Shown: positions 1 to 8,800, counted from the first letter of the stretch. The stretch is 37,701 nt of DNA from Desulfobacterales bacterium (GCA_020057225.1 JAGVGH010000047.1:1-37701); one strand, 5' to 3'. Notes: a model not told the origin generated them from the sequence alone. Made by a program: numbers and translations.

Positions 1-32
1 CGAAAGACGCCTTTGACATAACATAACTCCTT

Positions 33-136
33 GGCGCGCGCGGAACCACCCAACCTACGTGTAACTACGTGTAACCCTCTCGTAAAATTATGATGTAGGC
101 CGGGTGGTTCTGCGCGGAGCGCAGGTTCACCCGACA
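33..136. repeat. Diverged pair of REP-like hairpins
   Basis: Two REP-like units lie tail to tail. The first (33-58) is a truncated half reading towards CCTAC. The second (95-136) starts with GTAG and has an imperfect palindrome, CCGGGTGG...TTCACCCG, around a GCGCGGAGCGC hairpin tip. They match the REP units inside the composite elements at 5.2, 18.5, 36.1 and 37.6 kb, but here I find no outer GGTAATTGC ends. A direct duplication of TACGTGTAAC (56-75) sits between them. The unit lies just downstream of the minus-strand M55 peptidase gene, where it could also act as a transcription-end hairpin. Nothing else is recognisable in bases 1-205. Confidence 0.7.
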
Positions 137-205
137 ATATCCTCATATATCTTTAAGCAAGAATGCTCATATAAGTTAGCGCCTATGGGGGGCCTCCCTT
201 CCTTC

Positions 206-1126
206 TTACCCGCTGAAAGGAGCGCCCCCGGAGTCGGGCCTGGGGGCGAACCATCTGGTTTTCATGCGAAACCAGCTCCGCAACGCAAAGGCCAGGGGGC
301 GGCGGAAAGGATAGGCTTTTTTGGGAATGAAAACCAGCCGGTTGAGCTTTTCAAAGCCCTCCAGCATATCGGCGGCGTCCCATGAGACAATCTCCGCGCG
401 CCTTTCAAAATTCCATGTGTTGAATTGTATTGCCAGCTCCTCGGTGCGGAAAACCGCATCAAAACGCAACGGACCCTTGAGGCGCAACGGGCGCATGCGC
501 GAAACGCCGCGCACGGCCTCGGCCGCGGATGCCCGGAGTTCCCGTCTGCCTTCCTCCAGATATACAAGGCTTTTTTCGCCGGAGGTGTATGTCTCTTTTG
601 CCTTGCTCACCCGCACGGCCTTCGCCCAGGGCAGGGTCCGCAGGGCCTGGTCCACAGCCACATCCTCCCCGGAAACAAAGCCGACGGGTATCCCAAACTC
701 CCCAAGATAGGCTCCGTAGATATCCATCTCCCCCGCGGGCGCGCCGTTTATTCTCACCTCGGAAAAAATCCCGTAGTGGGTGTGGGGAAAAAACGCGCCC
801 GGCGTTCCCGCGGCCGCGTGAATGGCCACATACAGGACAAGGTCTATGCCCCCGATATCGCCGAACAGGGAAGGATTTGCATAATGCCCCCCCACATAAC
901 GGACCCTCCTGTCCAGTTTGTCCGTCAGACAGTTGAATCCTGTGTCATGGGTGTCTTTAACCGTCACCCTGTCCGCGCCGCCGTCAAAGGCGCCGCAAAC
1001 CACGCTGTTGACATCCGCGGTCAGACAGGAACGCCCGTACTGCCATTCACGCGTTCCCGTCCTGCACTGCCGCATACGCCAGATACCGAAACTTCCCTCA
1101 AGGTCCGCAAACACCCCGATATGCAT
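206..1126 (-). CDS. M55 family D-aminopeptidase (DppA-like)
   Basis: This 306-residue protein resembles the zinc-dependent D-aminopeptidase DppA (peptidase family M55). The family's metal ligands are visible at the expected spacing: D8 and E10 in FADLEG, H60 in VKDTHD, H103 in VAIHAAAG and E133 in the AGEMDIYG segment. DppA forms a self-compartmentalising decamer that acts on short D-amino-acid peptides; the substrate here is unknown. There is no signal peptide, so it is probably cytosolic. The start at 1126 is preceded by a G-rich ribosome-binding stretch. It is the last gene of a minus-strand set nitroreductase > marR > peptidase, with 42 bp between the marR stop and this ATG. The C-terminal 30 residues, rich in R, F and W, go beyond the conserved core. 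The family call is firm; the physiological role is not. Confidence 0.85.
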   Translation of the reverse strand: MHIGVFADLEGSFGIWRMRQCRTGTREWQYGRSCLTADVNSVVCGAFDGGADRVTVKDTHDTGFNCLTDKLDRRVRYVGGHYANPSLFGDIGGIDLVLYVAIHAAAGTPGAFFPHTHYGIFSEVRINGAPAGEMDIYGAYLGEFGIPVGFVSGEDVAVDQALRTLPWAKAVRVSKAKETYTSGEKSLVYLEEGRRELRASAAEAVRGVSRMRPLRLKGPLRFDAVFRTEELAIQFNTWNFERRAEIVSWDAADMLEGFEKLNRLVFIPKKAYPFRRPLAFALRSWFRMKTRWFAPRPDSGGAPFSG

Positions 1127-1168
1127 GGTTCATCCCCCCCTGAACTCCACAGGAACCGCCAGGCGGTT

Positions 1169-1691
1169 TTATTCCAGTTTTTTCAGCAGACGCTGAAGCT
1201 GTTTCCGCGCCTCCGGGCTGAAGCGCCGGATAAACGAGCCGTTGATCTCGTTGTACAGCGTCACAAAGGAGTCCTGATGCTCCCTTGCCTTTGGCGACAG
1301 CCAGACGCGCAGGGTCCGCCGGTCGTCGCTGTCCGTCCGCCGCTCGACCCATCCATCCCTTTCCATGCGGTCTATCAGCCCTGTGACAGTTGCCCGGCCG
1401 GTCTCTGTTATTTCCGCAAGCTGGCCGGGCTGAAGCCCGTCAAGCTGGATGACGGCCATCCGAATAAAAAACCGGGAGTGTGTGATACCAAAATGCGGGA
1501 AAATCCGTAACACCTGCTGAAAGCCCCCGCTCAATCTCCCTCTCCCTGTGGGAAAGGGCCGGGGTGAGGGCGTACCTTGTCTGATTGCGCCTTGGTGTGA
1601 GTCCATGCTCCGCGATCCGCCCCCGGTAATGGCGGGAAATTTTCCGGCTCAGAGAGCCAAGCTGGAAACAGATGCAATCTTGCAAGGTCAT
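1169..1691 (-). pseudogene. marR-family regulator disrupted by a 112-bp element
   Basis: The two halves of a MarR-type winged-helix repressor lie in different frames. The 5' half (from ATG at 1691) gives an N-terminal helix ending ...IAEHGLT. The 3' half gives ...RFFIRMAVI, then GQLAEITETGRATVTGLIDRMERDGWVERR (recognition helix and wing) and a DDRRTLRVWL wing motif. Between them is a small element at 1486-1597 flanked by TGA on both sides. Deleting the element and one TGA (115 bp) joins the halves as ...GLTHSRFFIRM... in one frame, giving about 135 residues, the usual MarR length. The intact ancestor would start 3 nt after the nitroreductase stop, so it was translationally coupled to that gene and probably regulated the operon. 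As it stands the reading frame is shifted and the DNA-binding domain is separated from its N-terminal dimerisation helix. Confidence 0.85.
1486..1597 (-). mobile_element. MITE-like element, family 1, copy 1 (inside marR)
   Basis: A 112-bp non-coding insertion. Read on the minus strand it begins CACCAAGGCGCAATCAG, passes a CCCTCACCCCGGCCCT...AGGGAGAGGG hairpin and ends ...TTTTGGTA. The same order is found in the plus-strand copy at 4362-4478, including the segments GGCTTTCAGCAG and GCAATCAGACA. The ends are imperfect inverted repeats (TACCAAGGTGC type). A 3-bp direct repeat (TGA on the plus strand, 1483-1485 and 1598-1600) flanks it. It carries no gene, so a transposase acting in trans is inferred. 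Confidence 0.8.
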
Positions 1692-1694
1692 CGC

Positions 1695-2363
1695 TTATTC
1701 CACCCAGGTCGTCAGGTTTTCGGCGGGCACCCTCTCCGAGCGGACATGGTTTGCCGGAAAGTCCATGTCCGGATGTCCCAGGGCAATGGAGATGACAAGG
1801 CGCTTTCCGTCGGGAACGCCGGTGTGCTTGCGAAAGACTTCAGGGTAAAGGATTCCCTGGTCCTCGATGCAGGTGCCCAGGCCGAAGCTGAGGGCGGCGA
1901 GGCAGATGTTTTCCATCACGGCCCCGATGTCCAACAAGGGAGCGGATTCTTTGAGGATTTTGTCGGTGGCAATGACAATGGCGACAGGGGCGTCGAAAAA
2001 GCGGAAACCGCGTTCCAGCCACCCGGCCCGTTTCACCTTGTCCTCCCTGGGGATGTCCATGGCGCGGAAGAGCCGCTTGGCAAGCGCGATCTGGCGCTCT
2101 GCGTACACACTTTCCCTGGGCCATCCCACGACCAGGTGCTCCGGGTTCATGGCCGCCCCGCTCCGCAGTTTTTCCACGAGTTCCGCTCTGAGGGCCTCGA
2201 GTTTTTGCCCGGTCACCACGATGAATTCCCAGGGCTGGGAGTTCATGGCGGAAGGCGCCCGGCAGGCGGTTTCCAGGATTTGGCGGATGACATCTTTTGG
2301 GACCGGTTTTGGGAGGAACGCGCGGATGCTGCGCCTTTCCCGGACCGCTTCCATGAGTTCCAT
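1695..2363 (-). CDS. Nitroreductase family protein
   Basis: This 222-residue FMN-dependent nitroreductase-fold protein has the N-terminal signature MELMEAVRERRSIRAFLPKPV (flavin phosphate contact), APSAMNSQPWEF, and the C-terminal ALSFGLGTCIEDQGI helix typical of the family. Members reduce nitro groups, quinones or flavins with NAD(P)H; the substrate cannot be read from sequence. I chose the start at 2363 rather than the longer frame to 2468. An AAGGAGG ribosome-binding site lies just upstream, and the candidate promoter lies inside the longer reading. It is first in an operon with the disrupted marR (3 nt downstream) and the M55 peptidase. Such a pairing suggests that MarR once controlled the reductase in response to a small aromatic or oxidant. 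Confidence 0.9.
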   Translation of the reverse strand: MELMEAVRERRSIRAFLPKPVPKDVIRQILETACRAPSAMNSQPWEFIVVTGQKLEALRAELVEKLRSGAAMNPEHLVVGWPRESVYAERQIALAKRLFRAMDIPREDKVKRAGWLERGFRFFDAPVAIVIATDKILKESAPLLDIGAVMENICLAALSFGLGTCIEDQGILYPEVFRKHTGVPDGKRLVISIALGHPDMDFPANHVRSERVPAENLTTWVE

Positions 2364-2419
2364 ATCGGGCCTCCTTTGGTTATGGAGGGGTATTGCGGGG
2401 TGTTTTCCGCGTTTGATTC

Positions 2420-2457
2420 GCATGCGTATAGTTAGCATACAAACCATTTGGCCGCAA
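2420..2457 (-). promoter_or_regulatory. Candidate promoter and MarR-type operator for the nitroreductase operon
   Basis: On the minus strand, TTGCGG (2457-2452) and TAACTA (2434-2429) are separated by 17 bp, giving a sigma70-like promoter about 65 nt upstream of the nitroreductase start. An imperfect palindrome with half-sites GTATGC and GCATGC (2420-2440) overlaps the -10, a usual place for a MarR operator. Because marR is now broken, the operator may be unoccupied. The assignment rests only on position and symmetry. Confidence 0.35.
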
Positions 2458-2558
2458 GAAATATCCACCCCTGAACGATACGCAGTTAATACATTGAATT
2501 TATAACTTTTTTAAGAATCCGCGCGCGGCCCCCGCCCAAAAGCGACCGCCAGATATCC

Positions 2559-3185
2559 CTATCTCGGCAGATGCGCCACCACGCAGGGATCGTCCAGATG
2601 CAAAATGGCAAAGGAGCGCCGGGTGACAGACCCGGCGTCAAAAATGTAGGAATGTCCGGGAAGAATATCCACCCGGGTTGTCTCCTCCATCTCGGTTTCC
2701 CGAATGACAGCGCCGGGGTCCATCACCAGCACCCGGGGCACGCAACTGTGACCCACGAAAATGAGACGGCAGCGCATCTCGTGGAACATCTCGATGGCGT
2801 TGTAGTATTCCGCCCTGTCCCAGCTTTCAAGACCGTTTTCGCGCACGAGGCGCCCGTGGGTAAAGCCTATGTCAAGGCCCTGGACCTTGAATTTGCGCAT
2901 GCGCTTGAAGCCGCGGACGAGTTCCTTGTGGGCGGGGCTTACGCCGTAGTCGGGAGGGCGCTCGAGGCCTTCCCCGGATGCCGCGGAAAGGATTTCGAGG
3001 TCCTGGTCGCCTAAAAGGTTGACAATTCTGGGCGTGGAGAGCATGCGGATGCAGCGGTTCACGTCGCCCTGGTAGCCGGCCACGTCGCCGAGGTTCACCA
3101 CGAGGGCGCAGTCCTCCATGCGGCCAAGGACGTATTCGAGATCCCTGTCCATTGCGTGGATGTCGGAAAGAACGCCGATCCTCAT
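2559..3185 (-). CDS. Calcineurin-like metallophosphoesterase (YfcE/MJ0936-type)
   Basis: This 208-residue single-domain protein has the metallophosphoesterase motifs D8-x-H10 (LSDIHA), G33-D34 (NLGDVAGY), H110 (GFTHGR) and GH146 (VFVGHS-type, here IFVGHSCVP). Two dinuclear-metal motifs are altered. The usual GNHD/E is GDQD at residues 59-62, so the catalytic Asn and His are missing, and the final GHTH is GHS. Related bacterial enzymes hydrolyse phosphodiesters or nucleotides such as Ap4A. With the third motif changed, activity could be reduced or directed to another substrate. It stands alone, transcribed on the minus strand about 195 bp upstream of the nitroreductase. No signal peptide is present. 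The fold is certain; the function is open. Confidence 0.8.
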   Translation of the reverse strand: MRIGVLSDIHAMDRDLEYVLGRMEDCALVVNLGDVAGYQGDVNRCIRMLSTPRIVNLLGDQDLEILSAASGEGLERPPDYGVSPAHKELVRGFKRMRKFKVQGLDIGFTHGRLVRENGLESWDRAEYYNAIEMFHEMRCRLIFVGHSCVPRVLVMDPGAVIRETEMEETTRVDILPGHSYIFDAGSVTRRSFAILHLDDPCVVAHLPR

Positions 3186-3332
3186 GGCGTATGCTCCTGA
3201 TAAGATGGTCTGTAGTTCTGTCCCGGCACCGGCATTGTAGAGCCGGAGAGGCTGCTTGTCAAAGGCGGGAAAAGGGGGGCAAAAGAAGCGCCGCGTGCTG
3301 TTTCCATTTTTTTATCTGTGTTAATAAAAGAG

Positions 3333-3361
3333 TTGCGCTTTTCTTTTCAACAGGTTATAGT
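3333..3361 (+). promoter_or_regulatory. Sigma70-like promoter for the exported coiled-coil gene
   Basis: TTGCGC and TATAGT are separated by exactly 17 bp in an AT-rich patch of the otherwise GC-rich gap 3186-3528. The predicted transcript would begin near 3368, about 160 nt before the gene at 3529. I see no other element in this gap. Confidence 0.5.
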
Positions 3362-3528
3362 CTATTGGGCGCGTTTGGTTGGCATGTGAAAATCCCCTGC
3401 CGCGCCACGAGAAAAAACTCAATATGTTGCGGCGTGACGCGGCTCTGGACTCAATACCAGGGATCGCCGCGCGCCGCGGCGGAAAACAGGAAGCCGGCCC
3501 CAAAGGGCGCCGCCACAAGGAGACACCC

Positions 3529-4248
3529 ATGAAAAAGAAAACCACCATGCCGCGCGGCGTGCTTCTTGCCGCCACAGTCCTTGTCGCTGCCGCCGTCATG
3601 CTCCCCGCCCCCGCCTCCGCGGGGGCGCTGTTCGTGGAGCTCAAAAACGGCTCCCGCTTCTTTGTCTCCGGATACTGGCACCGGGACAACATGATCAGCT
3701 TCGAGGTGGCGGGCGGCACGCTGGGGTTCCCGGAGAAAAGCGTGAAATGCGTCCGGGAGGTGCTTGCCCAGGACGAGATTCAGCTCATCTCCCTGATCGA
3801 GGAGGAGAAGCAGCGCCGGGAGCTGGAAAAAGCAGGATCCGCGGTGCAAACGGAGATCGAGCGTCTCAACGGACTGGAGGAGCAGGTTGTGCTGGCGGAA
3901 AGCCAGAAAAACCTTGAAGGGCAGGATGAAAGCTCCATTTACCACGTGCCTATTTACGAGTGGAAGTTCGAGGACACCCAGCTTGCCTCCAACGCCACCG
4001 GAGACTACCGGGTTTCCGTGGACGGCCTTCTCACCAAGCTGGCGGAGTATGACGGGGTAAAGGCCCTGGTCTTCAAGTATCTGGGCGCCGATGACTCGGT
4101 GGTCGCCGAAAACGTCGTGCATCCGGAGGAATTGCGGCAGTCTGGGAAATCCGAGGACGGAGAGGTCTTCCGTGTGGAAAACGCCATTCCCGCGGACAAC
4201 AACCCCAAACGGGTGGAAATCTCCGTCACGCGTTTCGACTCCAAATAA
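3529..4248 (+). CDS. Exported hypothetical protein with coiled-coil segment
   Basis: This is a 239-residue protein with a clear signal peptide: MKKK, a hydrophobic run LLAATVLVAAAVMLPA, then APASA|GA for cleavage. It therefore acts in the periplasm or envelope. Residues about 33-75 look like a small beta-rich 'LKNGSRFFVSGYW' surface-sensing type domain, followed by an E/K/Q-rich probable coiled coil (about 80-125) and a C-terminal beta-rich half. The start at 3529 is chosen over the longer frame from 3379 because AAGGAG lies just upstream and the signal peptide begins there. It appears monocistronic, with its own promoter and a strong terminator. I do not recognise a named family with confidence; the N-terminal part is similar in feel to short domains that many Desulfobacterota exported proteins carry. 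Confidence 0.75.
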   Translation: MKKKTTMPRGVLLAATVLVAAAVMLPAPASAGALFVELKNGSRFFVSGYWHRDNMISFEVAGGTLGFPEKSVKCVREVLAQDEIQLISLIEEEKQRRELEKAGSAVQTEIERLNGLEEQVVLAESQKNLEGQDESSIYHVPIYEWKFEDTQLASNATGDYRVSVDGLLTKLAEYDGVKALVFKYLGADDSVVAENVVHPEELRQSGKSEDGEVFRVENAIPADNNPKRVEISVTRFDSK

Positions 4249-4267
4249 CACGCGGCAATTTCAGGGA

Positions 4268-4342
4268 CCGGGCGGGCTTCCGCCCGGGCTCATGTTTCAA
4301 GGCGCAACAGGCCCAGGTGCCCGTTGCGCCTTTTTATTTTTA
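4268..4342 (+). terminator. Rho-independent terminator, with a GC hairpin just upstream
   Basis: The stem GGCGCAAC (4301-4308) pairs with GTTGCGCC (4323-4330) and is followed at once by TTTTTATTTTT. This is a textbook intrinsic terminator 52 nt past the stop of the exported protein gene. A separate perfect CCGGGCGG/CCGCCCGG hairpin lies at 4268-4287. Confidence 0.85.
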
Positions 4343-4361
4343 GGCGCGCCTCTCTGTCTCA

Positions 4362-4478
4362 TACCAAGGTGCAATCAGACATAAAAAAACGCCCTCACCC
4401 CGGCCCTCCCCCACAGGGAGAGGGTGATTGGGCGGGCGCTTTCAGCAGATGTTTTATGGATTTGAACGCAACTTGGTA
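4362..4478 (+). mobile_element. MITE-like element, family 1, copy 2
   Basis: This 117-bp sister of the element in marR lies in the opposite orientation relative to the window. It starts TACCAAGGTGCAATCAGAC and ends GAACGCAACTTGGTA, so the termini are imperfect inverted repeats of about 15 bp. A direct TCA repeat flanks it (4359-4361, 4479-4481). The centre holds the same CCCTCACCCCGGCCCT/AGGGAGAGGG hairpin. It sits harmlessly just past the terminator at 4301-4342. The remaining bases up to 4678 hold only a weak AT-rich promoter-like stretch (TTGCTG near 4556, TAATAA near 4579). Confidence 0.8.
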
Positions 4479-4678
4479 TCAGCATCCGCCACGCCCCGCC
4501 CGACAGGTTTCCCCGGTCTTGCCGCCCTCTGGCGCACCACAACGGTTTCTAATTTTTGCTGGACAAACATAAGTGAACCTAATAAATTGGGGGCGTGCGG
4601 CTCTGGCCGCCAAACAGAAACACCGGCGGTCCGTCTCTTGCCGCCCCAAGTCCCCCCCGCCCGCGCAAGGAGGCTCTC

Positions 4679-5128
4679 ATGTACAAATCCGCGGTGTTCA
4701 TGGAAAACCAGGAAGGGGCTGTTTGCCTTGCGCCCGACGCAAAGGACGCGCCGATGGATTGCAACCGATTCTTTCTGCTCTGGACGGACGGACGCGGCGA
4801 GGACGCTGACATGACCAGGGAGGCAAGGGACTTGAAAGCGGCGGCGCTGTTTAAAAACGCCTTCCGCCGCGAGGAGGACGGCCCGGAAGGTTCCTGCGGA
4901 GACCACGCGGACGCCTGGGAGATTACCCTTGCCAGGGCAACCCGCGCCGCGCAGGCGGTGGGCGCGGAGACCCCCCGGGAAGCAGGTTCCGGGGATTTCA
5001 GCGGCGTCCTGGCCCAGGCGTCCTCCGCAGCGCGGAAAGCGGCCTCCACAGTCACGGTTCCGCACACCGGAACCTATCAGGAATACCTGGAGCGTGTCGC
5101 CAGGCACGTCTCTTCGCGGGAGGGGTAA
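4679..5128 (+). CDS. Orphan hypothetical protein, 149 residues
   Basis: I do not recognise this protein. Its start at 4679 follows AAGGAGG at good spacing, which supports real translation. The protein is acidic and Ala/Glu/Arg-rich with no signal peptide or membrane segment. Residues about 1-35 (SAVFMENQEGAVCLAPD, then NRFFLLWTDGR) could form a small beta unit, and the rest looks helical (TREARDLKAAALFKNAFRRE, WEITLARATRAAQAVG). It stands alone between the family 1 element and a composite REP element, and may be lineage-specific. Confidence 0.6.
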   Translation: MYKSAVFMENQEGAVCLAPDAKDAPMDCNRFFLLWTDGRGEDADMTREARDLKAAALFKNAFRREEDGPEGSCGDHADAWEITLARATRAAQAVGAETPREAGSGDFSGVLAQASSAARKAASTVTVPHTGTYQEYLERVARHVSSREG

Positions 5129-5176
5129 CCGCCTTCAACACGCAGGAATTCCAGTGGAGGTAATTGCCAAGCTCTT

Positions 5177-5339
5177 GAGGTAATTGCAAAATTCATTGAA
5201 ACGACAAATTTAACGCAGGCCGGGTGGTTCCGCCCGAAGGGCAGGTTCACCCAACAGATATGAATCATTTAAAAATGTTGGATGAACCTGGGCCGCAAGG
5301 CCCGGAACCACAACCCGCGCTCTATTTTGCAATTACCTC
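5177..5339 (+). mobile_element. REP-containing composite element, copy 1
   Basis: This 163-bp element is bounded by a perfect 16-bp inverted repeat, GAGGTAATTGCAAAAT (5177-5192) and its complement (5324-5339). Inside, a conserved arm (GAAACGACAAATTT) leads into one REP-like hairpin (GGGTGGTTCCGCCC...GGGCAGGTTCACCC), an AT-rich spacer (GATATGAATCATTTAAAAATG), and a second, inverted REP-like hairpin built around GGGCCGCAAGGCCC. Just to its left (5157-5176) a shorter copy of the left end, GAGGTAATTGCCAAGCTCTT, is repeated in direct orientation, suggesting a second insertion or an end duplication. It occupies most of the gap between the orphan gene and the TPR remnant. Confidence 0.8.
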
Positions 5340-5405
5340 GGCAAAAAGACCTCGTTCCGTCGAGAGGCTCCGGCGTCGGGGTTTTTCCCGGGATGCCCCG
5401 GACAG

Positions 5406-5690
5406 TCACCCCTCTGGAACCGTTTCCCCGTCCACCTCCCGTTTCTTGAGAAGGCGCCGCGCTGTTTCCTTGGCGCGCCGGTTTTCCGCCGCAAAGTCCC
5501 GCGTGGCGTTCCCGGGAATGGAGAGCACCTTTAAAAGCGCCTCTCTGGCCTCGTGTTTCTTTCCGTTGCTCCAGTGGGTCTCCGCAAGAAAAATGTAGCT
5601 CAATGTAAAGTGGGGATCAAACTGGATCGCCTCGTTCACAAGCTGTTCCGTCTCCGCGAGGGAATATCCGCGCATGGATTTCCGGAACAT
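5406..5690 (-). pseudogene. C-terminal TPR fragment (TatT-like?), possibly truncated
   Basis: Reading on the minus strand gives TPR-like helices: SLAETEQLVNEAIQFDPHFTLSYIFLAETHWSNGKKHEAREALLKVLSIPG, then a basic, RAKETARRLLKK-ended tail. The order (helix pair with xxFDPxFTLSYxFLAE, then a charged C-terminal helix) resembles the C-terminal end of TRAP-transporter TatT-type or similar tetratricopeptide proteins, which are normally two to three times longer. I see no N-terminal part. The reading frame stays open to 5795, but that stretch contains the promoter for the kinase gene and has no clear ribosome-binding site. The ATG at 5690 is therefore only the first plausible start. A remnant of a longer gene is most likely; a short TPR protein is possible. 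Confidence 0.45.
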
Positions 5691-5724
5691 GCCGGGCGCG
5701 GCAAGAGCCGGAATTTTTCGCTCT

Positions 5725-5753
5725 TTGACACGGAATGCGCGTTCCGGTACAAT
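5725..5753 (+). promoter_or_regulatory. Near-consensus sigma70 promoter with palindromic spacer, kinase cluster
   Basis: TTGACA (5725-5730) and TACAAT (5748-5753) are separated by exactly 17 bp. The spacer is itself an imperfect palindrome, CGGAATGCGCGTTCCG (5731-5746), a plausible operator for a dimeric repressor. Transcription would start near 5760, about 75 nt before the kinase ATG. Confidence 0.65.
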
Positions 5754-5834
5754 AGCATGTCCGGAGCATGAGAATTTTCTCCCCGGTCCGGCCAAATTGC
5801 CGACCGGGCGGCGCGGGAAAGGTGCGAGGCGCGC

Positions 5835-8800
5835 ATGGGCCGTTTCCGGCTCCCATCATGGCTTGTTAAAAAAGACGGCGCTCCCGGAGACAACCCCCCT
5901 GTGGTCTCCGCCCCCGAGGTCACCCCGTTGCGCGCCCCGGGCGGCGGTCTGCCCGAGGGCGAGGACGCTGTCCTGCCCCCTGCCGCGCCCCCTGTCATCC
6001 AGGACTACAAACCCGGAGACATCATCGCCGGACGCTACGAGGTCGAGCGCGTCTTCTCCGGCGGCATGGGCAACGTCTATATCGCCCGACAGCCAAGGCA
6101 GGAGCTCCGCTTCGCCATCAAGCAGCCCAACGCCGTCGTCCTCTCCCATCCCGGCTTTTTCACCCGGGTGGTCCGGGAGGCCGGCGCGTGGACCCGCCTG
6201 GGCATGCATCCCCACGTGGCCTACTGCTACTTTGTCCGCCAGATTGACAATGTGCCCTGCATCTTTGTCGAGTACGTGGACGGCGGCACGCTCCGCGACT
6301 GGATCCACGAGGGGCGCTGCGCCGGTTTCCAGGTGGGGCTGCGGCTCGCGGTGGAGTTCTGCCACGGCATGGAGCACGCCCACGGCAAAGGAATGATTCA
6401 CCGGGACATCAAACCCGAAAATATTCTTATGACCCGCAAAGGCTCGGCCAAGGTCACGGACTTCGGCCTTGTGGGCGCGCCCGGGATCCAGGGAGGCCCG
6501 GATCCCGGGGACGCGGGCGGCAACCGCACCCTGGCGGGCACTGTCATGGGCACTCCTCCCTACATGAGCCCCGAGCAGTGGGCCGATCCCCGGCAAAAAA
6601 GCCCGGAGGCTCCTCAAGGCGTCTGGTTTGACTCCGAGGTGTTCTCCTTTGGCGTTTGCCTCTATGAAATGTTCTGCGGAGTCCGCCCCTACACCAGCAC
6701 CCGCGCCCTCAAAGACCCGCCCCCGGATCCGGCCCGGCACCGCCCGGAAATGGACAAGGAATTGGCCGCGCTCTTGGCGCGCGCGGTCCACGGCAGGCGG
6801 GAGGAGCGGCCCCAGAGTTTCGCGGAGCTCCGGGAGGCGCTGAACGCGGCGCACCGGCGGCTGTTCGGCAACGACGCGCCCGCCTACAGCCTCAAGCTCA
6901 TGGACACCCAGGCGGACGAGATCAACAACCAGGGCTATTCCTATTTTGAGCTGGGACAAAAAGACAAGGCTGTGGCCGGTTTCCGCCAAGCCCTGGCCCG
7001 GGATCCTTCCCATCCCCAGGCCACCTACAACCTCGGCCTTCTGGAATACCTGGACGGCGCCGTGGATGACGAGGAAGTGGTCAAGCGTCTCAAAAACGCC
7101 TCGGGAAACGCCCAAAACCGGGGAGTCATCGAGGAGCTTGTCGCCTCCTTCCACGCCCAGAGGGGGAACCCCGAAGCCGCGCGGCAGGCGGTTCGGGGCA
7201 TTCCCGGAAAATTCGAAGCGCTGTTCGGCGGGGAGCCCCCCCGGCGCACCGGGCGCCTGCGCTCCCTGGCAGGACACACCCTGGCGGTGCGCTCTGTGGC
7301 GGTCTCGTCGGACGGGCGCACCGGACTTGCCGGGGGACACGGGGATTGTGTCATCCACTGGGATCTTGTGGGCGGGGCGGCCCTGGCCATCCTCACGGTT
7401 CACGCCCAGGGGGTGAACATGCTGGCCATGTCCGGAAATGGCAAAACCGGGCTGACCGCCAGCCCTGACGGCACCGCCCGCCTTTATGACCTTGAAACAG
7501 GCAAGCCGACACACACCCTGAAAGGCCACTCGATGGGTGTCACCTGCGCGGCCCTGGACGAGGAGGGGCGCGTTGCCCTCACAGGCGGCGTAGATAAAAC
7601 CCTGCGGCTGTGGGACACCGCCCGGGGCGAGTGCCTCCATGTGTTCAAGGTCCACGAGGCCCCTGTCCGCGCCCTGGCCATGACCCCCTGCGGAAGACTT
7701 GCTGTCTCCGGCGCGGCCGACGGAAGCATCGCCTACCTCAGTCTTCCGGGCAGGGACATGGTGGCCATGCTCAAAAAGGAAAAGGAAACCTGGAACTGCG
7801 CCTCGCTAAGCGCCGACGGGCGCCAGGCCCTTTTGGGCGGAAAAGGCGGCAGCCTGGTCTTCCTCGATCTTCCCGGACGCCGGGAGATATTCACCAAGCA
7901 CGCCCACCCGGGGGAGGTGCTCTCCCTGGCCCTGGTCCGGCAGGGCGGATACGCCGTAAGCTCGGGAACCGACGGGGCTGTGAGGCTGTGGGACCTCTCG
8001 GTCCCCCGGGTGATCCGGACCTTGCGGGAACCGGGCGGCCCGGTAAACGCCACCGCCCTTTCCGCGGACGGCGGCCTTGCCCTTTTTGGCGGCCCCCGCT
8101 CCCAGGCCGCCCTGTACGAGCTTGCGTTCGAGCCATCCCACAAGGCCGAGCTCGCGCTTTCACGCTTCCAGCGCTACGACCACAAGCTCATCGGGCAAAC
8201 CCTGGCAAAAAACACCCTGGACCAGTCCCGTCTGCTCTTCACGCGGGGCCATCCCCTGCCCGCCTGGAACCTCCTTCTTTCCGCGTGGCGCAACGCGAGC
8301 TTTCTGGACGACAAAGACATTCTCCAGCTTTACTCGGACATGGCCGCCCAGGGAATGCTCAAGCGCCTGCACACTGTCGCCCACACCATGGAGTTTACAG
8401 GCCACACAGGCCCTGTCCGCCATGTTGTCCTTACGGCGGACGGGCGCTTCGCCCTTTCCGCGGGGGAAGACAAAACCATACGGCGCTTCAGCCTGGAATC
8501 CGGAAGATGCCTGCACACCCTTCGGGGCCACAAAGGTCCGGTGCATTCCCTGGCTCTTTCGCCCTCGGGCCTGCACCTTCTCTCCGGCGGGGCCGACGGC
8601 ACGGTCAAATACTGGGCGGTCACGAGCGGCCAATGCCTGCTCACCCTGACAGGACACCGCGCCGAGGTGTTCTCCGTGGCCTTTGCGGGCGCGGGACGCT
8701 ACGCCCTTTCCGGCAGCGAGAACTACGTCAAGACCTGGGACCTCCAAACAGGCCAGTGCATGCGCACCCTGCAGGGCAACATGGTCCGCGCCATCGCCAC

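Noticed and set aside
5690-5795. N-terminal extension of the TPR frame
   Set aside because: This stretch holds a near-consensus promoter on the other strand, has no RBS and no TPR-like pattern.
5856-7655. Long open frame (599 codons) antisense to the kinase
   Set aside because: GC-rich DNA leaves the opposite strand open. It lacks motifs and a start site, while the plus frame has all kinase and WD40 motifs.
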